A stretch of 64,000 nt of DNA, taken from Durusdinium trenchii (lineage: Eukaryota; Sar; Dinophyceae; Suessiales; Symbiodiniaceae). Shown in pieces: positions 11,606 to 23,200 of this stretch. The stretch is taken from assembly GCA_963970005.1 (NCBI GenBank), contig CAXAMN010021385.1, positions 994,276 through 1,058,275 of the forward strand, read 5' to 3'. The position numbers were made by a program, and so were the translations under genes. Each line of letters begins with the position of its first letter. The first letter of the stretch is position 1. The notes under the pieces are model-generated. The model had not been told where the DNA came from and did not search any database. It saw only the letters and a program-made list of their open reading frames with translations.

Positions 11606-12835
11606 TTTCGTACATGAAAAGAATTCAGACTAATAATAGAGGGCAATTAGAATCTATTATCTAGGTCTCAGAATTCTATGTTCGTCAGATCCCGCGCCCT
11701 TTGGTTGATATTTATACAATTTGCATTCTTATATTCAATATATTCCAGACGTTTAGTGCCTATGAATTTTTTCCAAAAATATATCAATTAGGTCGATTTA
11801 ATATTAGAATTTCGCATATCATAGATCATAGGACCTGGTACGCTTCCAAGCTGGAAAAAATTGAATCCCATCGAATTTGTAATGATGCCCGGAATATTCA
11901 ATATTGGGGAATACCCAATCGATGAAACCACGCAAATCATAAGCAAACAAGATTTTGACGCTTTCCGGCATGCAACAGGTGCCATATATATATAATACAA
12001 GACAAATGTCGGTTTTATTGCATATATTTCGTTGTCTATTGGCATCTTAAAAACCTTCAATCTAATCTAAAAAGATAAAGAAGATGGGGAAATAAGGCAT
12101 ATGCAAATATTTGATGATATTTTCTCTATAAAACAACTTCTCTACCACTCGCAAACTGAAGGACCATCATGGAAACTTTCGGGTGCTCTCCATAAGGTAA
12201 TTGCATATGTATACCCTGCAGGGGCACACATTGCATATAGTATTTTTTTACAAAATTTGTCGTGGCGCCATCCAGACCTCCCATATCGAAAATGAATTAT
12301 GGAATTATTTGATATAAATCTAAGGTTAATTTCTCATTATTCGCAAGGCAATGTATGCCAATATGGATCAAATTTTGAAAAAAAAACAGTCAGCCCATCC
12401 TTTTGATTTCTCGTCTCCGGAAAGATCATTATACACAAATCCGAAAATCGAAATCTTTGGCATCAAGCCATTTGTGCCGAATTTAATTTGACCATTTCTG
12501 GGTGAGGAGCTACCGCCTGATTTTCCGTTTTCCACATGCCATAACTTGTATTAACGGATGAAGAAGTATATTCGTATAAAAATTTCCTCGTTCCGATAAA
12601 TTTTGATTAATAAATTAATACCTTGAGTGCCCGAGAGTTATTCGTAGGTTGATCAGGGGATATATATCAATTAACCAGGCGGTTTTCGTATTGCATGTGT
12701 TTTTACTGATTTGCATAAAAAATAAACCTATGGTACCTTTGTATGGGGAAGGACCGCGAGGTGCGTGTAGATTGGCGCAAGTTGTATGGTAATCTAAAGT
12801 CGACTGTTCGTGATAAGAATAAGCGATTTAATATC
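11606..12835. other. AT-rich sequence with short ORF remnants
   Basis: A 74-codon plus frame (11701-11925, with YQLGRFNIRISHIIDHRTWY) looks like a protein fragment but is not recognised. Other frames are short. No intact gene is visible. Confidence 0.35.
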
Positions 12836-12839
12836 GAAA

Positions 12840-13300
12840 TGCAGATTTCGTGGCAGGCAAAACATTTTATTGAACCTCGAGTCATGACAGGTACAGCATT
12901 TTGTGAGCCTCAATGCACAGATTTCGTGGAAATCCTCGAAATGCGCATCAATTTGTGAACCTCGAACAACGATTTCCTAATAGGCACAGCACTTTAGGAA
13001 CCTCAAAAACAATTTATTAACCTCCAAGTGCAGATCTCGTGGCAGGCGCAGCATTTTGTGAACCTGGAAATGCAGATTTCGTGATAGGCACAATACTTAG
13101 GGAACCTCAAAATGGAGGTTTCATGGTAGGCATAACATTTTGGGAACCTCGAAATGCAGATTTCGAGGCAGGCGCAGCACTTTATGAACCTCCAAGTGCA
13201 GATTTCGTGGCAAGCCCAACATTATATAAACCTCCAAATGCAGATTTCGTGGTAGGCACAGCGCTTTGTGAATCTCGTGGTAGGTGCGAGACTTTGTAAA
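12840..13300 (+). repeat. 42-bp minisatellite with coding-like 14-residue period
   Basis: Degenerate tandem copies of a unit near 42 bp contain 'gaacctcnaaatgcagatttcgtggnaggcacagcattttgt'. Since 42 is divisible by three, the plus strand stays open from 13039 to 13299 with the repeating pattern EPxNADFVxGxxL, and the minus strand is also open (LPRNLHLEV pattern). Open frames here follow from the period and do not by themselves show a protein. Confidence 0.8.
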
Positions 13301-13339
13301 TCTCGATAGCATCTTCTATTCTCAAATAGTCATTCCCAT

Positions 13340-13466
13340 TTTCATTTATTCATTCCCATGTTCACTCTTTTATTCTCTCATTCCCACTCTTTCACTCTCA
13401 GTCACACTCATAACGCCCACACTCGCTCTCATTCACACTCACTCTCACTCATTCACTTATTCAATC
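13340..13466 (+). repeat. Pyrimidine-rich low-complexity tract
   Basis: Nearly pure C/T with A, built on 'cattcccac' and 'cactcactctcactcattcac' motifs. Confidence 0.75.
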
Positions 13467-13859
13467 ACTTGATGTGTGGTCTGGTGACTGTATTCTCATA
13501 TGAATTCTTTCTAAATTTCTATAGACCTCTGAAATTCAAGTCTATTCTTAGATATATAACCTCCAAATCGCTTTCCCGACCTCTAGATTTCTGTATCGTT
13601 CTCATTCTCACTCGATACGCACTCACTCAGCACTACCATCACCACGATCTCTACCTTCATCACCTCTCTCCCAATGCATCTAGATCTCCAGACCTTCTGC
13701 TACTATACCTCTAGACCTCACACACACATTACTTGGGATCTCTTGCCGGGATAATGCTTTTAAAACCTAAAAGCTAGGGGGTATTAGGATGCATCATAGG
13801 GAATTGGCTTCTTTAATACAATGGTTATTTAATGCTTTTTCGGGATTAAGAAGCCCTCT

Positions 13860-14790
13860 TCCACGTAGCGCTACAAAGTTTGGATATGCAAAGGTTTCGG
13901 TTTGATGTGATTCCGGCCGCGTATTTAGGGCGACTTAAGCGGTCGTACGAGAGAGCTTGTTATCGCGCCTTTCAATCTGGATTTATGTTTTATCGTGGTG
14001 AGTCTTTTTGATGTTGATATCCAATGACGATTCAAGGAATTCTAACCAAAATTTCCAACGTAATAGATTTATTCCATTACCATCGATCCTTGCGATTGTT
14101 TCTTCCTGATTTAGCTAGTTGCCTTTCTTTGCTTACATGCCCAGTCGGGGCACCCGGATTTATCTTTCGATTTGTATTGGATCAGTGCAAGCACGTCCGC
14201 GACCTGTGTCATATCCATCAACATGGGTCATTGCAGGGCATGCATGGAGGCCTCCGGGTCATATTGGATATGAAGAAAATTTTTAATATAATGAATCGGA
14301 AATTTGTATTACGATCATTCGACATCTATAGATTAGACCCTATTTTACTTGGTCTTATTAACTCATGGTCAATTCGACACAAATATTGTATTCTCTTTAA
14401 GGATCTCATTGGTTACGCGGCAACCTGCGGCGGCATTAAACAAGGGTCCAAGGATATTCCGTTTTTGTGGGATCCTAACATGAATTCTATTCTGTTGGAT
14501 CTGTAAGCCAGATATTCATCGCGATGGCTCCATGAACACATAGTGGTTTATGCAGACGACGTCCATCTATGACGGCATTGATGTTTGTATTTGCGTCCCA
14601 GGATTATGGCTAAAAGATCTATTTACCCGCCTAATATCATTGAATGAATCCCTGGCAAGAGCAGGGCATTGTGGCCAAGCCGCTCCGACAAATGATGTTC
14701 TTCAACGTGGTCGAAGAGCTTGTAATCCGGACAAGCTTCCATTCGTCTTAAACAAACGCGAATGATCAAGGCCCTGCAATCCAAACAAAT
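13860..14790 (+). pseudogene. Non-LTR retrotransposon reverse transcriptase, decayed
   Basis: The 14024-14506 frame holds reverse transcriptase motif A as VILDMKKIFNIMNRKF and motif B as CGGIKQGSKDIPFLWDPNMN. Motif C follows in another frame at about 14541-14564 as VVYADDVHL. Motif order and spacing fit a LINE-type enzyme that would copy RNA into DNA at a nicked target. Frameshifts separate the motifs, motif A lacks the usual second acidic residue (FN for FD), and there is no upstream endonuclease frame, so the copy is dead. The family assignment rests on motif recognition only. Confidence 0.75.
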
Positions 14791-14799
14791 GTAATTACT

Positions 14800-15860
14800 T
14801 CCGATGGGAGCATCAGGCCAAATCCCTGAAATCTTCTATCAACTCAGCGGATGTTGCAGCCATTGTCCAGAGGATTCAATAGGTAGGGAGTCAGGCGGAG
14901 CTCATCCATCACTTCTTAGCCCTCATGTCCCTGCAAGAGGACAAGCTCCCTACGAATGCAGCGGCGGTGAGCCCCTTTCATTGCGGAGCGCGACCTCTCA
15001 GGAATTCTTCGATTTTCTATTGAAATTAGTAGGTAATGGGTTAGTTCAATTCATTATGATTCGTTTCCAGCAGTCGATCTTACAGCGGTCCCCATTGGCC
15101 CAAGCAGTGGCCTAACGCCTGAGGAGATGAGCAATTCTCTGCTCCAGATGTGCCTTGGCAATCCTGACAATGATTGCTTCTTCAATGCAATATCGATTGC
15201 AGAATTGGGTGCATGTTATATGAACCTGAATCTTGAATGGGACCAGCTTGGCGCCTAATTCTTGAGATCCTCCGCAAAGCACCTCAGATTCTTTGGAACA
15301 ACTTTTGACCAGATAACATAATCATCATAATTTCGGGGCATAACATGATGCTGCCGAATTTGCAGAATGGCTACGCCTTGACATAGCAACGTCACACCTT
15401 GGGGATTTGAATCAATCGCCTTGCTGGGAGGCACGATTCGAAGGTTCCATCGAAGAGAGGGAATTGATTTGAGGGTAAAAGATTGATCCGTGCATCTTGC
15501 AAGATTTAATGAATGGTTGGCCTCGATAGGGACCCTATCAATATGATTTCATGAATCTTGTCACCAACGTGTGCCTCCAATTGAAAAAATTGCCAGATGT
15601 TGATCAAGGATCGAAAGATGCCGTTCGTTGGAACCGATAATAGATTCGATTTGCATGCTTCACATATTGCATCGGTTAGATCATATTCTGGAAGGATATT
15701 GAATGGATTGCTAGAATCATGCAACGAGGTGAGAAATACCGCAATAAGCACTACTAAGCCTGCATTCGACCAGCAGGCAATCGTTTCATATACAAGGAAT
15801 ATATCATTTAAATCAAGATATCAAATACGATTAATAAGTTTGTTTGCACAAGCCGCCTAA
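14800..15860 (+). pseudogene. Downstream part of the LINE-like ORF, with a Cys-box reminiscent of cysteine proteases
   Basis: Fragments in shifting frames follow the reverse transcriptase. Near 14820-14960 are pieces such as SLKSSINSADVAAIVQRIQ and ALMSLQEDKLPTNAAAVSPF. Near 15150-15240 one frame reads LGNPDNDCFFNAISIAELG. From 15597 to 15860 a frame includes GTDNRFDLHASHIASVRSYS. The N-x-x-N-x-C-[FY]-x-N box resembles the catalytic Cys region of ubiquitin-hydrolase-like proteases, but only this box is visible. The copy is broken by several stops. Confidence 0.45.
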
Positions 15861-16259
15861 ACATAGTATAACCAATTATTGGTCCAAAGCCCAACACGGA
15901 CGAAAGATTTCTTTCCATCGGAAATAAATGAAATACAATATATTTATAATTAAATAATATTTAACGAAAAATTATAGATTTAGATCTAAATAATTTCAAA
16001 AAAATAAATATTGCTACGAATATTACGGATTGGGGTGCGATCGAGTAAAACTACGCTGATTTTTGAAGCAAAATATTCGAAATAATCGGATTATTTCTTA
16101 CATTTTCGCCTTTTCATTTTTCGTCTTGGTTCCTCCATAATTGGTTTACGGCTTCCGTCGCGATCCGGGTCCCCCCCCAAATAATTAAATTATTTTACAT
16201 ATTTCGATTTTCAATTACCAGAAATAATGCAAATATTTTATATATTTTGCTTTCGTCTC
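15861..16259. other. AT-rich sequence, nothing recognised
   Basis: No gene or clear repeat. A C run lies at about 16173-16180. Confidence 0.5.
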
Positions 16260-16335
16260 GGGGCATATACTACTAAGCAATTCCGCTACGTTTGGACGCC
16301 GTCGGTCGCGGATTCGAATCCCGCATGATCCACCA
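16260..16335 (+). pseudogene. tRNA-like sequence with encoded CCA
   Basis: A 73-nt segment ends with a T arm (gcgga-TTCGAAT-cccgc, 4 of 5 pairs), an acceptor half ATGATCC, discriminator A and an encoded CCA. The 5' GGGGCAT pairs with ATGATCC at 6 of 7 positions including one G-T. Positions equivalent to the anticodon and D stems do not pair, so this is a degenerate tRNA or a tRNA-derived short element, not a working gene. Confidence 0.3.
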
Positions 16336-17170
16336 CAGACAACCTTAATTCACTTTAAATTTCTTCGTAGCGCCCGTCCTTGGGACCACATTTCTCATTT
16401 CGTTCCTACGTGCTCTTTGAGCATTTCTTGGACGCGTGCGTCAGCGCTTTTCATTGTAAGGTTCGGACGCTCGCGCGAGGGAATAAGGCCTTACCATGAT
16501 ACTTTATGTTTAATAGCTATACGCGTGAGCGCATCGCAAATTTAACATTTATATTTGATGCTTTGATAGAATGCATTTGTGTGGCAAGATTGCATTGATA
16601 AAGCTTCAATTTGTTTGATGCTTTGAAAGATTTTGCATTTGATTGGCAACACTGCATTGATCTATTTTCGCCTTGCATCTTTTGACATACATACACATAT
16701 GTGCATTATTCATTCTGGCTTGTTGTGATTGCGCCGATCATTTGTTCCATGTTCTGAAGGACCTTCTGCTCGAGTTGCCTTTTGCAACTTGAAAAAATTG
16801 GTCTTGGCATTGTTGGCAAATACGAGACAGTTTGGTGTAAACAAACATTATTATTATCAGATTATACGGGATTTTTTGCAAGCATCATGGACATCGCACA
16901 ATATTGTGTGTATATTGGAGACAATTTCTTATACAGAAATATTATGAAAGGAAAGAATTTTCTTTGCAAGCACGAATTGGGTTTTCTCAAAATTGATGGT
17001 GCCCTAATCAGCTCGACTTTCAATTCTTTACCATAGTAGTCCTGCTCCTGCAGCCATTTTGCCACTTGCGTGTGGCCCGGCAGAGGCGCAGCTGCTTCCG
17101 GGGATCCCAATCTTGAAGTCATAAATAGCCGAAATAATTCTAGGCACGGGGCATATTCGCGATATGAATT

Positions 17171-17926
17171 TTGCTTTCCAAAAATAAAAAAGTAATGCAA
17201 GCATTTTCGGCTTCATGGCGTGGAATATCGGAATTTTTTCTACCGATCGTTTGCACTGTTTGTTGTTTGCCTTCTTTGTTTTTACCGTGGGTTGTCCACG
17301 AGTCTTGCGGCCAGGTTCTATGGATTCTATGTTGTCTTTGGCTTGTGCATATGCGGTGCTTACGGGTGGCCGTGGCATCTGTCGCTTGCTGCGCGACCGC
17401 CTATATGACACATCGGCACGGACAACACCGGCTTGGTGCATCGAATCCGCATGCAGAGCATCTCGAGCCAGCAGATGAGATGCCAGACATTGCACACGAA
17501 CCTGATGGCGACGACGCGGACTTCAATCCTTCAGAGCAGAATTTCAACGGGGGGATATCAGCAGACGCCCGGGCCGTGTTGCAGAGCATCGGTGAATCGA
17601 TCCTCAACTTCGCTCAACAATCCATGTCTTGGAAAGCGGCCAATCACAACAGTTGGCATCCCTTCAACGCTTTGGGCTTTTTAGGAGCTCGGGCTGCATG
17701 GCAACGGATCAGCCGGGAAAATTTGATAAAATGGTCAAGAGCAACTGCAGCAAAGCCCATATCTTTGTTTCCGGATCAGGGCCTCATTATGAAGGTTCTG
17801 CTGGACAGGATCGACGAACTTTGGGTGGATGGCGGGCACTCGACACCAGTTCTGGCTCCCTGCAATGGGTGGCTGTCCGCGCTTTCTAGCAGTTCTGGCG
17901 CAACGCTCTGCGATCTGTGGCATTGA
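17171..17926 (+). CDS. Hypothetical ORF, 251 codons, possible gene remnant
   Basis: This frame is GC-richer than its surroundings. It starts with a hydrophobic stretch (about residues 18-68), followed by an acidic segment (EPADEMPDIAHEPDGDDADF) and a mixed C-terminal part ending LCDLWH. I do not recognise it. Other frames of the same stretch are also open for 60-90 codons, so the correct frame is uncertain. It sits between two AT-rich deserts and may be part of a retroelement or a multi-exon gene. Confidence 0.3.
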   Translation: MLSKNKKVMQAFSASWRGISEFFLPIVCTVCCLPSLFLPWVVHESCGQVLWILCCLWLVHMRCLRVAVASVACCATAYMTHRHGQHRLGASNPHAEHLEPADEMPDIAHEPDGDDADFNPSEQNFNGGISADARAVLQSIGESILNFAQQSMSWKAANHNSWHPFNALGFLGARAAWQRISRENLIKWSRATAAKPISLFPDQGLIMKVLLDRIDELWVDGGHSTPVLAPCNGWLSALSSSSGATLCDLWH

Positions 17927-18114
17927 CCTGTGTCCTGCTCGCTATCCGCCGCTACAGGTAACAAGCAACTTGCAGAAAATGATCGATGAGATCTGCAGCA
18001 GAACCGGGCGGCAGCGAGTGCCGCTGGTGTGGCCGGTCACAGAGAATATATTCTGTTATTGCATGAATATCATTGATGCGAAGAATGGAAGCCAGACCCA
18101 TGGTCCCTATTGAC

Positions 18115-19130
18115 AGCTAAGAAGAAAAAAATAATCCGCGATTTATCGATTTGTCAATTTATTCATTTATTAATCTGTCGGAATCGAATTTTGAAGATTA
18201 TGTTTTTCCGATATTGCAAATAATGGATCGATCCTAATATTAATGCAATTTAAAATATCTATATATTAAATTAATTTTACAATAATTTATATATATTAAA
18301 TTATTTTTTCGATTTAAACGATATCAAAAATCATTCATATTTTATATTTAAGAATTTAATCATTCTTCACCAATATCGTGGTAATGCTTTTGCGATTTTA
18401 TATTTTGTTTTCGTGCTATTTATATCGAAAAATCATTCCTAATCTGCAACCATTCTTGTCATCGCATCTAAATTCTTTCAATATTATGGCTTATTTCGCC
18501 AATCCTTTCGCAACAAAATCCATTCATCAAAAATTCCCAATCTTTCTCTAAATCTTCCTTTCACAAAAAAACATAATTTTATAACCTACCTACATTATCT
18601 CATAAAGAATTAATCCTAATAATAATCGATATTTAAAGAATATACTATAATATATTTCAAAAAAAACAAATTTATAAAACAATATATAAAATATAAACAT
18701 TCAATATTCAATATATTTTAACAATATATATCCAAATTGTAGACATTAAATATTTATATTTATCGAAATCGATAATCAATATACATGAATATAATTATAT
18801 ATAAAAACATATCCTTACAAAAAAAAATATCCTCACATTAAAAATTATATATATATATAACAATTTCAATTTCACCATCAAATTGACAATAATATTAATA
18901 TTTATTATATTATAATAATTCGATACGTAATAAATATAATAACCATAAATTTGTTATATATATATCCATAAATATAATCCTATAATATAATTCGAATAAC
19001 TATTAAATATAAATCTAACATATATAGATTTAATATATAATTATTCATTTATTATAATTCATCTATATTGATAGATATATATATATATATGGATATATTT
19101 TATATTATATTTATATATATCTTCAAGATA
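18115..19130. other. AT-rich desert
   Basis: About 1 kb of extreme AT content with poly-A/T and TA runs (for example 19075-19090). No ORF, repeat family or RNA signal is recognised. It ends at the stop codon of the minus-strand SGNH hydrolase. Confidence 0.6.
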
Positions 19131-19132
19131 TT

Positions 19133-19858
19133 TTATTTCGATATCCTTTCAATATCGGGTGATAAATCAATGGTTTGCCAGGATTCAAGGCTATCAATAG
19201 CGGTCTGTTTAAAGATCCTCACAACGGAATCTGTCATTGAAGCAGGGGCCCATTGCACTTCATCAAGTTTGTCCTGTCCGAAGCACGCCATAATTATTGT
19301 CAGCGCGTGCAGGTACAGGCCCTCTTGTGAAGGATGTTCAAGATCATCATCCAACAACGACATCTCTTTGGCTCTCTCATCCATCAAGCTGTGTGCCAAT
19401 CCCCCAGGAGCAATCCAAACACCGAGCGATTTCTCAGCCAGCTTGTGAGCCAAACAAATATCACTTAAGGTTGTTGCAGACAAGCGCTCATAAGGATGTG
19501 CCATGTACATGACTGGCAAAGCGCCAGTGGATCTCACCACCTCCACGAATTTGGTGAGCACTGGATTAAACTGCTCGCAAATCACCTGCAAGCGGCTCAC
19601 ACTTTTGTCCCGTGTCTTGTACTCCGGCAAGTCATCTTGCAGCACCACGATGTGCCAAGCACCTTCCAAAATGCGGCTTTTGGCTTGACCGGAACGCCAA
19701 TGCCTGGCCAGCGTCGCTCCAGGGATGGTCTCGGCTTCCGCCTCGAATCCCCAGTTGCGGAACATGGAATCGATCCCTCCTGACCAGTAGGTCAAGGAAT
19801 TTCCAATGAAAAGCAGCCGGACAGGACCGGCCAAATTCTTCAGGGGCAGCACCGCCAT
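19133..19858 (-). CDS. SGNH/GDSL-type hydrolase
   Basis: A single uninterrupted frame of 241 codons from the ATG at 19858 (context GCCATGG). An upstream TTG would add five residues without support. Block I is LLFIGNSLTYW (residues about 15-25), with the Ser nucleophile in GNSLT. A middle strand is WHIVVLQDDLPEY. Block V is DLEHPSQEGLYLHA near residue 175, supplying the Asp/His pair. This matches the SGNH fold: an ester or acyl hydrolase of unknown substrate. I see no signal peptide or membrane segment. The ATG lies 377 bp downstream of the exchanger's stop codon, on the same strand. A single exon is notable next to such an intron-rich neighbour. Confidence 0.85.
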   Translation of the reverse strand: MAVLPLKNLAGPVRLLFIGNSLTYWSGGIDSMFRNWGFEAEAETIPGATLARHWRSGQAKSRILEGAWHIVVLQDDLPEYKTRDKSVSRLQVICEQFNPVLTKFVEVVRSTGALPVMYMAHPYERLSATTLSDICLAHKLAEKSLGVWIAPGGLAHSLMDERAKEMSLLDDDLEHPSQEGLYLHALTIIMACFGQDKLDEVQWAPASMTDSVVRIFKQTAIDSLESWQTIDLSPDIERISK

Positions 19859-20234
19859 GGCAAAGAAAGTCAACTAGGTCATGCTGCTGTCTGACTGACT
19901 GAATCAAATGCCAACATCTCCATGGGTTGAGTTGCAATGACAATGGGTTGCTTCAATTGCTACGCAGTTGTCGTATCATCTGCCCAAATCTAACTCTCAG
20001 CCGGTCAAAAAGCATCATTGAACCACATCGAATGGCATTGAGACATTGAGGTCGGATTGTAGAGAGCTACAGCCCGGCTGCTCCTCCTCTGCCTTTACAT
20101 CTCGACTCTCAAAAGATTGCCGGTCGCTGAACAATTTCACGCGATGGGGACCAATCCGACCGCTTATCTCACTCAAAGGTGTTGAGTCCTGACCTCTGAA
20201 GTTGGTGCAAATGCCGCAAACGCACAGCTTTTTC

Positions 20235-23200
20235 CTAAGACGTTGCAATCAAGGCATCTTCGTTGGCATCACTTGGATACAATCCATACTGGATTGCGAA
20301 ACCAATGACAAGAACCACCTCAGGGCGTTGTTGTGTGCCACAGCATTCAAACCAGTAAACCTCCACTGTTGACTTTGCAAGCTACCCTAGATGGCATCAA
20401 AACCATTCACCCATCTCCGCTCGGCCCTTCAATTGGTTACTCATGGTTACTCAATGATCCGGAGAAAAGACCTAAAAATGATCAGCGTTCAATGTACCTT
20501 CTTGCCCATCTACCTTCTTGCCCAATCAATTTGAAGCTGCTGCTGAGGCTCAGGATATGCAATCCCCAGGAATATGCCCAACGATCTGGTCATGCGCCAA
20601 CCAGAGACTTTGCTGTGTAGCAGCGTGGCCAGAAGGATCACCTACATGCCATCAGTCGGCCGACTGGCACCCCATCCACTTGGGTCAGCTCAAAAGAAAG
20701 ACTGCTTTTCCAATCATGTATAATGTCTAAATGATTAAACAAGCACATGCAAACACAAATAGGCTTGTCGATCCAAGTGCAGGTCCCATGCAGCGTCAAA
20801 ACTGACACCGGATGCGACATCAATGCGCCGGTCATTACCAACGCCTCGAGAGATCCCAGAAGGATGAAAGCGCACGGAGTCATCATGAAAGGAGTGCGGC
20901 CACCATGCAAGATCGAAGACAGCAGCAGGATGGATCCATTCCTCAATGGCTCAAACTATTTGTTACCTTTACACCTATGAGATCCTATGAGTCTATGAAC
21001 ATAGATGATCATAGAAGAAAAAAAGCGGAAACCAAGTCTTTCTGACCAAAAAGGACATGCCTCATTCAACTCTCACTGGCCCCGACCCGCAATTTTAATG
21101 TCAGGTATCCCAAAGAGCACATTGAACATTGGCCCAGCATAGATGCCAGTGATTGCAACCCGAAATTCACCTGCCTGCAAATGATCTTACGTCTGAGATG
21201 GCAAGTGATGACAGCATTAATTGGTTTGCTTGGATCAGTTGGATCCTTCAAAGCAGAATGCTCCACCAGCACGTCCAGGTCAATTGATTCACAGACCACA
21301 ACAACTGTTTTCTGAGGTTCCGGAAGGGAGACTTCTCACGACCAAGTCAGTGTTCAAGCTTGGTCCACATGTTCACACTTGTAAAGAAGGCTGTGCCCAA
21401 AAGAAGTCCGGTGACTTCTACGGCATCGTTCCTTCGGTGTTTTGCGTCTGGTGAATGCCGACTTCACGCACAACAGCGGCAGCGGCATTCGACCGTCTCA
21501 GCAGTATCGGACCTTGGCCAGGCCCAACAATCCAAAGACATTGTCCACACAATTGCCCCAGGCCAAGAGTGTAATGCCCATTGGCATCGGCTCTAAGCCT
21601 TACAGAAAACCGAACGTCGGAAGGACGCCAAATCGAACACGTTGAAGTGATCTGTTTGCGTTTGTTCGCTTTGGCAGGTAGCCAATAGTGATGTCAGGTA
21701 GCAGAAGCTAGTAGTAAACATAAGCTAGTAGAGAGGATGCAGAAAGGCTCGGATATTTCTAGAATTATTCCCCTAAGCGTGGGAGAAGCTTCCTCCAAAA
21801 GCCCTTCGCGTGGTTGAACCAACTGCGAGATTCTGAGGAAAACTTTAGAAACTATCACTATAGTATTGAAGTCTGTTGTATGGGGTACCTCTTGGGGGAT
21901 TTGGATGATCATTCGGTACCTCTAGAAGTACGCTTCGAACAAACCTGTTGTGGGACCCTACAAGTCTCTGGCCCTGAGGCCTCAGGAAAGATCCCCAGTT
22001 CTGCATTTTTACTACAATATACTACAATAACCATAACCTATGGTGGTCTTACTCGGGCAAATTCAAACATACAGCTTGTTCATGTTTCAAGCTTCTCGAA
22101 CCGACTGTTTTCCAATGGCTTCAAGCAGAGCAGGGCGACCTCACATGGGTCAATCATGGTAAACCTTGGTCAAATTTATTGGAAGCCTCATGGGATGTAG
22201 ATGACTATCTATGGAATTCCTGGATATCTATGGTGAAGTTCCTGCGGCCCGTTCCATCGCAAGGCACCCATAATCGTTCCCACGAGCTGCATGGCACCCA
22301 CGACTTCGTTGGCCAAAAGCGCCACCCACCTGAGGAGGAGACAAACAACTGCAAACAAACTCCGCTTGAGATGCCTCCTGAGAACCAGTCTACATATGTC
22401 TACATGAATGAAACGTGCCGTGTGATACCTACCTCATATAACACATGTGCAAGATCTGATCCCAAAGGATGGCAAACGAGGGGGAGACACACACATAGAC
22501 ACTCACATCGCACATGCCGGATATTTGGCCAAGCTGCAGAAGCGAAGTAAGGAATGTGGCCCAGTTGAAACTCATCTGCGCCTCGGCTAAAAGCAACTTC
22601 AAATTTGAGATGAAGCTTTCTGAGACCTTTCTGGAAACTGTCAATGCTTAGTTGGTTCCAGTACACATGTCAAACCATTGCAAACACATTAATCATCAAA
22701 CTAGACCCGAAGACAAACCATGTGCAAGCACAGGTGCCACATAATGCTTGGGAGGAAGATTCCGGGATGTAGTCCAGGTAGCAAGCGATAGCGCGAGACC
22801 CACCAGCCAAAACAAAACCAAAGTCACTCGTGCCATCCTCGGCTTGGCTTGATGAATCACAGCAAAAGAAAGCAAGTAAAACAATGTGTGCCAGTACCCA
22901 AAAAACACCAATTTGTGAAGACAAACCGCAAAACACGCGAGTTCTATCTTCCTCTAAGTACCAAGATCCTTGCGGCCCTTGCAATCATTTCTCTGCTCTC
23001 AAGTTCCTCTCACAGATCACCTGCACAGCCAAGTCAAAGGCCCGAGGATCCACGGCGATTTCGAGTCTTCCACCTGACGCCAGGCGGTTCCGCGGTGGGA
23101 ATCCACACTGTCTGACGTGGACTCATCCGCATTCTCGAGTTAATGCGGTCATCCTTTCTGGACTCTTAGATACTTCTGCTGCAAAAAACTTTGGACTTTT

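Larger units (their letters stand above)
2880..16700. other. AT-rich repeat block with decayed retroelement remnants
   Basis: Base composition drops sharply right after the hydrolase stop codon and recovers near 16.7 kb. The block holds the 2.4-2.5 kb units, partial copies, short ORF fragments interrupted by stops and frameshifts, a 42-bp minisatellite and a broken reverse transcriptase. CpG dinucleotides are still present inside the units (for example atattcgtgcgaatc), so the AT richness is not simply loss of CpG. No intact gene is visible. Organelle origin was considered, but I found no organelle gene. Confidence 0.75.
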
